A DNA stretch of 64,000 bases, taken from contig DCCQ01000074.1 in assembly GCA_002314195.1 (NCBI GenBank), positions 7,764 to 71,763 on the forward strand. The letters run 5' to 3'. A program made the translations under genes and the position numbers. This DNA is from Bacteroidales bacterium UBA1077 (GTDB taxonomy: Bacteria > Bacteroidota > Bacteroidia > Bacteroidales > UBA932). The first letter of the stretch is position 1, and each line of letters opens with the position of its first letter. The notes beneath the pieces were generated by a model. It was given only the letters and a program-made list of their open reading frames with translations. It searched no databases and was not told the DNA's origin. Positions 1-7,862 of the stretch are shown here, in pieces.

Positions 1-2
1 AG

Positions 3-254
3 TACGTTCCTGAGAGCGAACAGGAGGAGATAGACATTCTTGAAGGCGATGCGAAGGACAAGGAGGAGGCAGCCAAGAAGGCCGAGGCCGAGAGAAAGGC
101 CGCTGCCGCCGCCCGGTACCACACCATCCGTCAAGGAGACACTTTGGGCGCGTTGGCTCGTAAGTATCACACAACGGTCAGGACTCTCTGCCGTCTGAAC
201 GGCATCAAGGAAACCACTACCCTCCGTCTCGGCAAGAAACTTCGCGTGAAGTAA
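3..254 (+). CDS. LysM-domain protein, C-terminal part (5' end outside the window)
   Basis: Only the last 83 codons are present. A charged, Ala/Lys/Glu-rich stretch (DKEEAAKKAEAERKAAAA), probably a helix, leads into one LysM domain beginning YHTIRQGDTLGALARKY and ending with RLGKKLRVK and the stop. LysM domains bind the GlcNAc backbone of peptidoglycan, so the protein most likely acts in the periplasm or cell wall. The catalytic or partner domain lies upstream of the window, so the full function cannot be given. Confidence 0.85.
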   Translation, partial: YVPESEQEEIDILEGDAKDKEEAAKKAEAERKAAAAARYHTIRQGDTLGALARKYHTTVRTLCRLNGIKETTTLRLGKKLRVK

Positions 255-259
255 GGCCT

Positions 260-290
260 TTCGGTCGCTGAGCTTGTCGAAGCGACCGAA
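260..290. repeat. REP-like palindromic element, copy 1
   Basis: Arms TTCGGTCGCT and AGCGACCGAA (10 bp, perfect) enclose the 11-base loop GAGCTTGTCGA. The same hairpin recurs at 34711-34737 and, inverted, at 34762-34786, with a half copy at 51584-51603. Here it lies in the 3' flank of the LysM gene. It is followed by a second short inverted repeat (CCGAAGGGG at 286-294 with CCCCTTCGG at 318-326). Confidence 0.75.
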
Positions 291-367
291 GGGGTTTCGG
301 GGAATCCTTTCCCTATGCCCCTTCGGTGCTGTCGCAAAGCGACTGGAGGAGGATTGGATAATGAAAG

Positions 368-404
368 AAAAGAGACGCAATATTTTTTGCGTCTCTTTTC
401 TTTT
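368..404. terminator. Bidirectional terminator between the LysM gene and tRNA-Met
   Basis: A 13-bp perfect stem (AAAAGAGACGCAA at 368-380 with TTGCGTCTCTTTT at 387-399) has a short T-rich loop and a T-rich tail on the plus strand (CTTTT). Read on the minus strand, the stem is also followed by a T-rich run. It can therefore stop both the rightward LysM transcript and the leftward tRNA-Met transcript. Confidence 0.85.
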
Positions 405-405
405 G

Positions 406-479
406 TGGTCCCAGTAGGGCATGATCCTACGACCCCCTGATTATGAGTCAGATGCTCTAACCAACTGAGCTATGGGACC
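406..479 (-). tRNA. tRNA-Met (anticodon CAT)
   Basis: A 74-nt cloverleaf on the minus strand. The acceptor stem GGTCCCA pairs with TGGGACC, the D-arm contains AGCTCAGTTGG, and the anticodon stem-loop is CTGACTCATAATCAG with CAT in the loop. The T-arm is also present. CCA is not encoded (the genome reads ACAA after the stem). CAT could also denote a lysidine-modified tRNA-Ile2, which cannot be separated from elongator Met here; the acceptor stem is unlike that of an initiator tRNA. Confidence 0.93.
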
Positions 480-517
480 GGTCATTGTCCGCCAATGGCT
501 TGGACATAACTTCGATT

Positions 518-548
518 CAAAGTTACCAAACTTTTTGGAAACGACAAA
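518..548 (-). promoter_or_regulatory. Promoter of tRNA-Met
   Basis: On the minus strand, a -33 TTTG (545-548) is followed after exactly 19 bases by TAACTTTG (518-525). This fits the Bacteroides TTTG/N19/TAnnTTTG promoter. It lies about 40 bases upstream of the tRNA. Confidence 0.75.
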
Positions 549-611
549 ATTCTTTCTACCGTTCACGTTTTGCTTTTTGCATCTATGGCACTTTGACGGC
601 TTTTTCGGACG

Positions 612-1202
612 CTAATATTCATTCACGCCGTTTTCTGCCATCCATGAGAGGAGGGGGGCGCAGTCGAATCCAACTACACCTTTCATGAATATGTTCACGT
701 GGAATCCTATCTCTTGGCTTAGCCGATAAACATTTTTGAGAGTCTCAAGCACGCAGTATTCGGCAGCGATGCCGCAGACCGTCACTTCGTCCCCGTGCTT
801 GAACAGGTCAGGTGTGGCGGCGTTTGGTGAAATTTCCGTCTCTGTGCCGTTTTTTGACTGCGAGGTCTCGGCGACGCCAGCGAAAGCGCCATATTCCTCC
901 CTGTCTTTGTCACGCCCTTTCAGAATGAATCGGGTTTTCGTCTCGTCCAGTCCGTCCAGCAGTCCGCGGGCGAGACTCGCCCCCAATGTGTAATGGACAC
1001 AGTGCTCAGGCCACGTCCCGCCGTTCGCCTTGAACGAGCAGTGGTTCTTGGGATGCCAGTCCAGTGTGAAGTACACCTTGTCGAACCTCACCTTGATCTC
1101 GTTGATCTCAGGGATTATCCTTTCCGCCCCCGGCACCGCCAGCGACCCGTCGATGAAATCCCTTTGTACATCCACCACCAGCAAAATCTTTCTTCCTGTC
1201 AT
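612..1202 (-). CDS. pncA: Nicotinamidase/pyrazinamidase (isochorismatase-like hydrolase)
   Basis: A 196-residue cysteine hydrolase that converts nicotinamide to nicotinate for NAD salvage in the cytoplasm. The catalytic triad is visible as Asp11 (VDVQRDF), Lys95 (FILKGRD) and Cys150 (GIAAEYCVLET). Metal ligands are expected at Asp48, His50 (TLDWHP) and His54. Residues about 111-126 form a low-complexity insert. The start is the ATG at 1202: the reading frame stays open further upstream, but there it only translates a 9-bp tandem repeat as Lys-Asn-Asn. A -7-like box lies beyond the repeat, so the repeat is probably leader RNA. The gene is transcribed alone, away from the tRNA-Asn unit. Confidence 0.92.
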   Translation of the reverse strand: MTGRKILLVVDVQRDFIDGSLAVPGAERIIPEINEIKVRFDKVYFTLDWHPKNHCSFKANGGTWPEHCVHYTLGASLARGLLDGLDETKTRFILKGRDKDREEYGAFAGVAETSQSKNGTETEISPNAATPDLFKHGDEVTVCGIAAEYCVLETLKNVYRLSQEIGFHVNIFMKGVVGFDCAPLLSWMAENGVNEY

Positions 1203-1289
1203 GTTTTTATTGTTTTTATTGTTTTTATTGTTTTTATTGTTTTTATTGTTTTTATTGTTTTTATTGTTTTTATTGTTTTTATTGTTTTT
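1203..1289. repeat. 9-bp tandem repeat (GTTTTTATT, nine copies plus a partial one)
   Basis: Nine identical head-to-tail copies plus GTTTTT directly abut the start codon of the nicotinamidase gene. On the coding strand the repeat is A-rich. Because the unit is 9 bp, changes in copy number would alter leader length without changing the frame. Confidence 0.95.
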
Positions 1290-1300
1290 GCCTTTATCTT

Positions 1301-1308
1301 CAAAGATA
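1301..1308 (-). promoter_or_regulatory. Probable -7 box of the nicotinamidase gene
   Basis: TATCTTTG on the minus strand matches TAnnTTTG. No good -33 TTTG is seen at 19 bases. Transcription from it would begin near 1296 and place the whole 9-bp repeat in the 5' leader. Confidence 0.5.
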
Positions 1309-1475
1309 GGCATTATTTCTGACAATGAAACGGTGACTGTTGAGGCTATTCCAGAAAAAGCCTGAATGCCAGCCCGTAGCCATGTGCCATGCGGTCTCAC
1401 GTCAGGGCACTAGCGTAGGCGGGACCCTTATTGGACTTGGTCCCTTATTGTTCCTTGAAATCAATGAGTTGTGAG

Positions 1476-1518
1476 GAAAAGAAAAACGGACAAACCGTCA
1501 TTTCTGATGATTTGTCCG
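1476..1518 (-). terminator. Terminator of tRNA-Asn
   Basis: On the minus strand, just after the tRNA, CGGACAAA (1511-1518) pairs with TTTGTCCG (1487-1494). The stem is followed by a T-rich run opposite 1477-1486. Typical factor-independent terminator. Confidence 0.85.
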
Positions 1519-1521
1519 CTT

Positions 1522-1598
1522 TGGCTCCTCAAGTAGGACTTGAACCTACGACCCCCTGATTAACAGTCAGGTGCTCTAACCAACTGAGCTATTGAGGA
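1522..1598 (-). tRNA. tRNA-Asn (anticodon GTT)
   Basis: The minus-strand cloverleaf has acceptor stem TCCTCAA/TTGAGGA, D-arm AGCTCAGTTGG, anticodon loop CTGTTAA (anticodon GTT) and a normal T-arm. After discriminator G the genome reads CCA, so the CCA end is encoded here, unlike the other two tRNAs in the window. Confidence 0.95.
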
Positions 1599-1640
1599 AT
1601 TTTGCCAACCTTTTTCGGTTGTTTGTTCCTTTCGGGAGTG

Positions 1641-1671
1641 CAAAGGTACAACAAAAACTGATTAATGCAAA
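1641..1671 (-). promoter_or_regulatory. Promoter of tRNA-Asn
   Basis: The minus strand carries TTTG (1668-1671), 19 bases, then TACCTTTG (1641-1648), an exact match to the Bacteroides promoter pattern. It sits about 40 bases upstream of the tRNA. Confidence 0.8.
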
Positions 1672-1693
1672 TTTTTTTGTAGTTTTTTTTGTG

Positions 1694-1701
1694 TACCTTT
1701 G
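1694..1701 (+). promoter_or_regulatory. -7 box upstream of the HU-like gene
   Basis: TACCTTTG matches TAnnTTTG and lies 23 bases before the ATG at 1725. A TTTG at 1676-1679 is only 14 bases upstream, so the -33 element is weak. Confidence 0.55.
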
Positions 1702-1724
1702 TGTGAATTTCTCGGAGGAGGAAA

Positions 1725-2438
1725 ATGGACATTGACTTGTTTTCAGAGATGCTCAAGGGACTTATCCTTGACAATGATGAGGTTACATTGCCAGGCTTGG
1801 GGACTTTCGTCTCCGAGGTGATGCCATCGACTTTTTCTGACAAAGGGTACACTATCAATCCTCCTTACCGAAAACTGTCTTTCAGGCAGCGCGGATCAGG
1901 GAATGAGTTGATGCTGGCTGAGTTTTATGCCGCGGCCAACGGCATGGATGTCGAGACTTCACAAAGAATATTGGATGAGTTTATTTCCGGGTTGAGGACG
2001 GCGCTTCAGACTAAAAAGATGGTGGTGTTCCCTGGACTGGGACGGTTGAGGGCGACAAAAGAGAATACCTTTTTCTTTATTGCAGATGAGGATCTGGACA
2101 TCTATCCTTATGGGGTGGGCCTTGAGCCGGTTTCGCTGAAGACTCACGAAGAGACTCCGGAAGAGGTGACTCAGAGTGTGACAGCGCTTAAGGAACTTAT
2201 TGATGGGCCGGAGAATGAAGTTCAGCGACTAGGTCAGGAGCAGACTGTGCCTGAGGAGACGGAGGAACTGTATGTGCGGAAAAAGCGTAGTTGGAAGGTG
2301 GCTTCTATTATGGTTGCGTGCGTAATTGGAGTGGCTTTGCTGGCACTCGGAATATTCATACTCCTTGCACACATCGCTCCGGATTTCATTGACTCGATCC
2401 TTTACACCCCGGAGGAACTGAGAATCATAAATCATTAG
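1725..2438 (+). CDS. HU/CCDC81-type domain protein with a membrane anchor
   Basis: 237 residues. The N-terminal half (about 1-125) has the two-part HU-like layout seen in Bacteroidota HU-CCDC81/SPOR proteins, with repeated (V/F)-x-LPGLG motifs (VTLPGLGTFVS, VVFPGLGRLRA). An acidic linker follows, then one membrane helix near 192-215 and a short C-terminal tail. No SPOR domain is visible, so the protein is shorter than many relatives. It probably links a DNA- or protein-binding domain to the inner membrane. It heads a close run of genes, with only four bases before the thioesterase gene. Confidence 0.75.
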   Translation: MDIDLFSEMLKGLILDNDEVTLPGLGTFVSEVMPSTFSDKGYTINPPYRKLSFRQRGSGNELMLAEFYAAANGMDVETSQRILDEFISGLRTALQTKKMVVFPGLGRLRATKENTFFFIADEDLDIYPYGVGLEPVSLKTHEETPEEVTQSVTALKELIDGPENEVQRLGQEQTVPEETEELYVRKKRSWKVASIMVACVIGVALLALGIFILLAHIAPDFIDSILYTPEELRIINH

Positions 2439-2442
2439 GACT

Positions 2443-3228
2443 ATGGAAAAGATCAAGGTCTCAGACAACAGATTCAGTACTGACATAACAATTCCGTGCT
2501 ACGACACGGACGCTTCGTTCCGTTTGAAGCCGGCCGCATTCATGGATCATGCCCAGGAAATGGCGTATCTGGCGGCTCAGGCCCTTCATTTCGGCTATGA
2601 CGACCTCCAGAGGCATCACACGGCCTGGGTGCTGTCAAGGATGCGGATGGATTTCCGCAATCCACCGAAATGGACGGACGAGACAACCCTTTACACTTGG
2701 CACAAAGGTCAGGACGGCCTGTTTTTTCTTCGTGATTTCGAACTCAGAAGGCATGGTGACACCGACTTTGCGGACAAATCAAAGGCGCTGGTGCTCTGCA
2801 CTTCCTCGTGGATAGTGATGAATGTCGAGACCAGAAGGTTGGTCCGCAGCGATGAGGTCCTGAACATGGTTCCGGCTACCACACAATGTCCTGACAATGC
2901 GATCCAGACTCCTTGCGGAAAAGTCGTGATGCCAAAGAATATTCTTGCGGAGGAAGTCGGTTTCCACAAGGCGGAATATTCGGACATCGATGTGCTGGGG
3001 CACACGAACAACGCCCGCTATGTGGTCTGGGCTATGGACAGCATTGACTACAATGAGGTTGCCGGCAATCCGGTGAAGAGCATCAGCATCAACTTCATCA
3101 AGGAGACCAAGCCGGAGGAAGTCGTGAGAATATTCAGAAGCTGCGAGGAAAGCGACGGACAAAAGACATATTACATAGAAGGTAGAATTGAAGACAAACC
3201 GTGCTTTTGCGCGCGGATAGATTTTTAA
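2443..3228 (+). CDS. Acyl-ACP thioesterase (FatA/FatB family)
   Basis: 261 residues with two tandem hot-dog domains, the usual length of bacterial acyl-ACP thioesterases. It releases fatty acids from acyl carrier protein in the cytoplasm. The second hot-dog domain holds the conserved segment DVLGHTNNARY (Asp183, His187 and Asn190), where the family's catalytic residues lie. The N-terminal domain shows HHTAWVLSRMRMDF, also typical. It probably shares a transcript with the gene before it. Confidence 0.9.
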   Translation: MEKIKVSDNRFSTDITIPCYDTDASFRLKPAAFMDHAQEMAYLAAQALHFGYDDLQRHHTAWVLSRMRMDFRNPPKWTDETTLYTWHKGQDGLFFLRDFELRRHGDTDFADKSKALVLCTSSWIVMNVETRRLVRSDEVLNMVPATTQCPDNAIQTPCGKVVMPKNILAEEVGFHKAEYSDIDVLGHTNNARYVVWAMDSIDYNEVAGNPVKSISINFIKETKPEEVVRIFRSCEESDGQKTYYIEGRIEDKPCFCARIDF

Positions 3229-3248
3229 GCGTATAGATTTAGATTGGT

Positions 3249-4934
3249 ATGCGAGATTTGTTTCTTGGGGCGGGAATCGCCCATTCCATTCTGGTTTTCG
3301 CGGTAGTGATCGCGATAGGGCTGTATCTTGGCAAATTCAAGATCAAAGGCATTTCCATCGGCTCGACGTGGATCCTGTTCGTCGCCATCCTTCTGAGCCA
3401 TTTCGGGCTCAGGGTTGACGCCACGGTACTCAGTTTCATGAAGGATTTCGGTCTGATTCTGTTCGTGTTCTCGATCGGACTTCAGGTCGGACCTGGATTC
3501 TTCCATTCGTTCAAGAAAGGCGGTATGCAGCTGAACCTGCTCGCAGTCTTGCTGGTGCTTCTTGCCGTGGGTGTGACGGTGGCTATCCATTTCGTAACAG
3601 GAGAGGATCTCAAGACTATGGTCGGAGTGATGTCCGGAGCCGTGACAAACACCCCCGGACTCGGTGCCGCCCAGCAGACGATGGCGGATTCCATGCGGGG
3701 GGAAAACTACCTGGCGTCCGATATCGCATCCGCGACTTCAGGACTGGCCTCCGCCTATGCTGTGGCCTATCCTTTAGGTGTGCTTCTCGTGATCGGTCTG
3801 ATCATGTTCTTCAAGGCCATATTCAAGGTTGACCTTGACAAAGAGAAGGCTGAACTTGACAATGCCGACAACAGCGAGGATGTGGCGAGGCGGATGCATT
3901 GCGAGGTCGAGAATCCGGCTGTTTTCGGACTTACGATCAAAGAGGCCACAAGGGATCTGGATAATTCGATTGTGATCTCCAGAATCCTCAGGGACGGACT
4001 GATGTCTATTCCAGGACCTGACACTATTCTCCAGAAAGGAGACAAACTTCTGATTGTCACTTCGCAGAAAAACGTTGATTCCGTAAGAATCACTTTCGGA
4101 GAGGAAGTCCCGATGCATCTTCAGGATTGGGAACAGATTGACGCAAAGATGGTCAACAGGAAGATCACGGTCACCAAGTCATCGTTGACGGGTGTGACTC
4201 TGCGGAATTTGAACATCAGGGCCAACTATGGTGTCAGTGTGACCCGTGTCATCAGATCCGGTGTGGGACTTGTGGCAAGGCCAAACCTCATTCTTCAGAT
4301 GGGCGATGTGCTTAGGGTTGTAGGTCCGGAGCTTGGAATAGAGGAGGTCGCCAACCTTGTGGGCAACCAGACTTCCACGCTCAACCGCCCGAATCTTATC
4401 CCGATATTCTTTGGAATAGCCCTAGGAGTCATATTCGGATCCATTCCTATCGCCATCCCTGGCATCCCTCAGCCGATCAAACTCGGTCTCGCCGGTGGTC
4501 CGCTCATCATCGCGATTCTGCTTGGCTACTTCGGCCCGAAGTGGAAGATCACGACCTACACGACCCAGAGCGCGAACCTGATGGTCAGAGAGATGGGAAT
4601 ATCCTTCTTCATGGCGGCCGTCGGTCTCGGAGCCGGACAGAATTTCGTAAGTTCCATTCTGAACGGAGGCTATTGGTGGATTCTCTACGGAGCATTGATC
4701 ACATTCATTCCGGTCTGCACAATCGGTCTTGTCGCAAGGTTCGTCTGCAAACTGAACTTCTACCAGATCTGCGGTCTGATTTCCGGAGGTACCACAGACC
4801 CTGCTGTCCTTGCGTTCACCCAGGGCGCCTATGGTACGGATTATCCTTCGGTGAACTACGCGACAGTCTATCCTTTGTCCATGTTCATGAGGGTGCTCGT
4901 GGCCCAGCTGTTGATTCTTTTGGCGATAGCGTGA
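3249..4934 (+). CDS. AspT/YidE/YbjL-type transporter with two RCK_C domains
   Basis: 561 residues. Two homologous hydrophobic halves (about 1-175 and 385-561), each the AspT/YidE/YbjL duplication unit with five or so membrane helices, flank two cytosolic TrkA-C (RCK_C) domains (about 205-285 and 295-370). The glycine-rich motifs VTNTPGLGAAQQ and SGGTTDPAVLAF mark equivalent positions in the two halves. The family includes aspartate/alanine antiporters, but most members, probably including this one, have no known substrate. The RCK_C domains suggest gating by a bound ligand. Confidence 0.88.
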   Translation: MRDLFLGAGIAHSILVFAVVIAIGLYLGKFKIKGISIGSTWILFVAILLSHFGLRVDATVLSFMKDFGLILFVFSIGLQVGPGFFHSFKKGGMQLNLLAVLLVLLAVGVTVAIHFVTGEDLKTMVGVMSGAVTNTPGLGAAQQTMADSMRGENYLASDIASATSGLASAYAVAYPLGVLLVIGLIMFFKAIFKVDLDKEKAELDNADNSEDVARRMHCEVENPAVFGLTIKEATRDLDNSIVISRILRDGLMSIPGPDTILQKGDKLLIVTSQKNVDSVRITFGEEVPMHLQDWEQIDAKMVNRKITVTKSSLTGVTLRNLNIRANYGVSVTRVIRSGVGLVARPNLILQMGDVLRVVGPELGIEEVANLVGNQTSTLNRPNLIPIFFGIALGVIFGSIPIAIPGIPQPIKLGLAGGPLIIAILLGYFGPKWKITTYTTQSANLMVREMGISFFMAAVGLGAGQNFVSSILNGGYWWILYGALITFIPVCTIGLVARFVCKLNFYQICGLISGGTTDPAVLAFTQGAYGTDYPSVNYATVYPLSMFMRVLVAQLLILLAIA

Positions 4935-4938
4935 CATT

Positions 4939-5529
4939 ATGTTTGACTTGGTCTACCCAGTTGCTCCGGCTCCGCTCATGCCTTTGCCATCGGTCGACAA
5001 TCCTGGCGACCGTCCACGTCCGACAGGGGAGATGGTTCCTGTCGTGGAGGAGAACGGCCTTGTCATCGGCCAGGCCACAAGGCAGTCTGTACACGATGGT
5101 TCGAAGTTGATGCATCCGGTGATTCATCTTCACATCATCAACCGTGAGGGATGTCTTTATATTCAGAAACGCTCGATGAAGAAGGATCTTCTTCCCGGGC
5201 GATGGGACACGGCTGTGGGTGGCCATGTGGATTACGGTGAGACGCTTGAGGAGGCACTCTACCGGGAGGCATCGGAGGAATTGGGGTTCAGAGACTTCAA
5301 TCCGATATTCCTGAAATCTTACATCTGGGAGTCGGCGCGTGAGAAGGAATTGGTCAACGTCTTCGCCACCGTCGGCAACTTCATTTTGAAGCCTGACAAT
5401 GACGAGGTTTCAGAAGGACGCTATTGGAATATTTCCGAGTTGGAGGCGAACCTGGGCATGGGACTGTTCACCCCGAATTTTGAACAGGAATTTAAATCAA
5501 TCAAGAATACTTTACTTTCGTTGCTCTGA
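4939..5529 (+). CDS. Nudix hydrolase
   Basis: 196 residues with a complete Nudix box at 95-117: Gly95, Glu101, then REASEELGF at 109-117. The family cleaves nucleoside diphosphates linked to another group; the substrate is not evident, although the layout resembles the isopentenyl-diphosphate-isomerase-like Nudix subgroup. The ATG at 4939 lies five bases after the previous stop. Relatives usually begin near residue 32 (MVPVVEENG), so the ATG at 5032 is a real alternative. The stop overlaps the next start (TGATG). Confidence 0.87.
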   Translation: MFDLVYPVAPAPLMPLPSVDNPGDRPRPTGEMVPVVEENGLVIGQATRQSVHDGSKLMHPVIHLHIINREGCLYIQKRSMKKDLLPGRWDTAVGGHVDYGETLEEALYREASEELGFRDFNPIFLKSYIWESAREKELVNVFATVGNFILKPDNDEVSEGRYWNISELEANLGMGLFTPNFEQEFKSIKNTLLSLL

Positions 5530-7817
5530 TGGGTGGTGGCATTGACAAATTCATAAGAGACCAGTTGTCGGTCTGGCCGCTTGCCGCCGAGAACTATCGT
5601 GATCTCAAGAAGGTGGAGACCAAACGACTGACCATTGGCGGTCTGGAGGTCATTGTCCAGCACAATCCTTGCCGCAAAATTTCTTCCGAAGCGGCCTTGG
5701 ATCCTAAATCCATCAGTGAAAGACCTTGTTTCCTTTGCCCGGAGAACCGACCGGAGCAGCAGAGCCATATTGAATTCGAGGGGCGCAAAGGGAGGAAATA
5801 CCGCGTCACGCTGAATCCTTACCCGATTTTCCCGTCGCACCTTGTGATCTCAAGCTTCGAGCACACGCGGCAATCCATCTGGCATCGTTACCAAGACCTT
5901 CTTGATTTTGTCAGCAGGCACAATGAATATCTCGGATTCTACAACGGCCCGATAAGTGGGGCCTCGGCGCCAGATCACATGCACTTCCAGGCTTGTCCTC
6001 AAGGGTTGATGCCGCTCCAGAACAGAGTGGACTCACTTCTGGCCGCCGGCGATGGCAAAGAACTGGAGTTCCTCACCAATGTCAAGGAAGCCAGACTATT
6101 CCATCTTAATGAATATGCCAACGGAGTATTCGTCCTTTGTGGCGGCACGGCCAAGTCCGTCGCTAAACTTTTTTACCGCCTTTTGGACTGCGCCCCTATG
6201 CCTGATGAATCTGACGAACCGAAACTCAATCTGCTCGCCTGGACACATGGCGGGGAATATCGTTCCGTAGTGATATTCCGGGAAAAGCATCGTCCGCACA
6301 ACTATTATTCCACCGGAGCGGACCATCTTGCGATGAGTCCCGGCTGCGCCGACATGGGGGGCGTGTTTGTGGTTCCAAGACGTGAGGATTATGACAAACT
6401 TGATTCCAAGCTCCTTACTTCTGTGGTCCGTGAGATAACCGTCGATGATGAGATCGAGAAGGGCATCATCTGGAGACTGACCAGAACTCAGCGAAGGTTG
6501 GAGGTCGGGATAATGTCCGGCCAGGAGATTGAGTTCGAGATCATTTCCGACGGGGCAGGACGACAGAAAGTTGAATATTCGGCAGGGCGCATCTCCTACA
6601 ACGGAGTTCTTTACGACGAGTTGGTCTTCGAGGCTCAGACCGAGGCCACAATGTTCGCCGAGCCGTCCTTCGTCCTTTATGGGGTGACGATCGGGGTGGA
6701 TTTCCATTGGGAGCGCAAGGTAACCCAGAAGTTTGCCGGCACCCTCAAGTTCATCGTGGACGGCGACAAGGTCACTGCCGTTAACATCGTGGGGATTGAG
6801 GACTATCTTCTGAGCGTGATCTCTTCGGAGATGAAGGCTTCGGCCGGGCTGGAGTTCCTCAAAGCTCATGCTGTCATATCCAGGTCTTGGGTCATGGCTC
6901 AGATGGAGCACCGCAGAAAAACGGCCCTTCGACAGGTTCAGGGACCGATCCCGGTCGCCGGGCCATCCCCCTCGGCCGCTAAGCATGCCGAAGCGCCTGA
7001 TGGTTCCGAGGTCCCTTCGATGGTTGGTGAGTTTAGTCGAACCACAGGCTCAGTGACCAAAGGCGATGAGTACATCAAATGGTTCGATCACGATGACCAT
7101 ACCCTGTTCGATGTCTGCGCGGACGATCACTGTCAGCGTTACCAAGGCCTTACAATGGCTGTCGGAGACACTGTCCGCAAGGCCATAGACCAGACGTGGG
7201 GACTTGTGCTTACATCGGAAGGCGAGATCTGCGACGCGCGCTTCTCAAAATGCTGTGGTGGCCGTATGGAAGTGTTCAGCACATGCTGGGAAGACAAGGA
7301 CTATCCTTATCTCCAACCGCTTCCGGACACTCCTGACTGGACGGAAGGAGGTGATGTGTTCTGCGACACAAAAGACGAAAAAATTCTCTCTCAGGTGCTT
7401 AACGACTACGATCTGGAGACTAAGGACTTCTACAGATGGACAACTGAATATTCCCGAACAGAGGTCTCCGACCTTGTCCGCAAACGCTCCGGAATCGACT
7501 TCGGCACAATCCGTGACCTTGTCCCGATTGAGAGAGGCCCTTCCGGCAGATTGAAAAGGCTCAAGGTTGTAGGCGACAAGAGGACGATGGTCATCGGCAA
7601 GGAACTTATCATCCGCCGCTGGCTGTCAGAGTCTCACCTCAAGAGTTCGGCCTTTGAGATAAAATGGATCGGCGACAGACTGGTCCTTGACGGAGCCGGT
7701 TGGGGGCACGGAGTCGGTCTCTGCCAGATCGGCGCCGCCGTCATGGCCGCCAAAGGCTACACGTTCGATCAGATCCTGCCGCACTACTACCCGGGCAGCG
7801 TTTTGGAAAGAAGATGA
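5529..7817 (+). CDS. DUF4922 (HIT-like phosphorylase fold) fused to SpoIID/LytB domain
   Basis: 762 residues with two unrelated halves. Residues 1 to about 325 form a DUF4922 domain of the HIT/GDP-galactose-phosphorylase type: His150-x-His152-x-Gln154 in SAPDHMHFQ gives the nucleotidyl-transfer motif, and Cys67/Cys70 form a possible metal site. Residues about 345-762 form a SpoIID/LytB domain (GIEDYLLSVISSEM, AHAVISRSW, DARFSKCCGG, GWGHGVGLCQIGA), a family that acts on or stimulates cleavage of peptidoglycan. No signal peptide is seen, which is odd for a wall-acting domain. Residues about 464-511 are a Pro/Ser/Gly-rich insert encoded by REP-like DNA. Confidence 0.85.
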   Translation: MGGGIDKFIRDQLSVWPLAAENYRDLKKVETKRLTIGGLEVIVQHNPCRKISSEAALDPKSISERPCFLCPENRPEQQSHIEFEGRKGRKYRVTLNPYPIFPSHLVISSFEHTRQSIWHRYQDLLDFVSRHNEYLGFYNGPISGASAPDHMHFQACPQGLMPLQNRVDSLLAAGDGKELEFLTNVKEARLFHLNEYANGVFVLCGGTAKSVAKLFYRLLDCAPMPDESDEPKLNLLAWTHGGEYRSVVIFREKHRPHNYYSTGADHLAMSPGCADMGGVFVVPRREDYDKLDSKLLTSVVREITVDDEIEKGIIWRLTRTQRRLEVGIMSGQEIEFEIISDGAGRQKVEYSAGRISYNGVLYDELVFEAQTEATMFAEPSFVLYGVTIGVDFHWERKVTQKFAGTLKFIVDGDKVTAVNIVGIEDYLLSVISSEMKASAGLEFLKAHAVISRSWVMAQMEHRRKTALRQVQGPIPVAGPSPSAAKHAEAPDGSEVPSMVGEFSRTTGSVTKGDEYIKWFDHDDHTLFDVCADDHCQRYQGLTMAVGDTVRKAIDQTWGLVLTSEGEICDARFSKCCGGRMEVFSTCWEDKDYPYLQPLPDTPDWTEGGDVFCDTKDEKILSQVLNDYDLETKDFYRWTTEYSRTEVSDLVRKRSGIDFGTIRDLVPIERGPSGRLKRLKVVGDKRTMVIGKELIIRRWLSESHLKSSAFEIKWIGDRLVLDGAGWGHGVGLCQIGAAVMAAKGYTFDQILPHYYPGSVLERR
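6922..7058. repeat. REP-like sequence inside the SpoIID coding region
   Basis: The segment begins with a variant of the window's palindromic repeat (CCTTCGACAGGTTCAGGGAC near 6926-6945). It ends with another (AGTCGAACC then ACAGGCTCAGTGACC, about 7035-7057). The two lie in an in-frame insertion that lengthens a loop between the conserved segments RSWVMAQM and FDVCADDHCQRYQG. Confidence 0.6.
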
Positions 7818-7820
7818 CCC

Positions 7821-7848
7821 GAAAGTGAGGTTGCTTACGTTCACTTTC
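7821..7848 (+). terminator. Possible hairpin after the SpoIID fusion gene
   Basis: GAAAGTGA (7821-7828) pairs with TCACTTTC (7841-7848) immediately after the stop. There is no long T-run, so termination is uncertain. Confidence 0.4.
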
Positions 7849-7862
7849 CAGTATAATAGAAG

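Noticed and set aside
1030..1365. Plus-strand frame with repeated Phe-Leu-Leu
   Set aside because: It only translates the 9-bp tandem repeat and the opposite strand of the nicotinamidase gene.
1203..1400. N-terminal extension of the nicotinamidase by 66 residues
   Set aside because: The extension is Lys-Asn-Asn repeats from the tandem repeat and lies across a -7-like box; the conserved protein starts at MTGRK.
6096..6986. 296-residue open frame on the minus strand
   Set aside because: Antisense shadow of the DUF4922-SpoIID gene, with no conserved motif.
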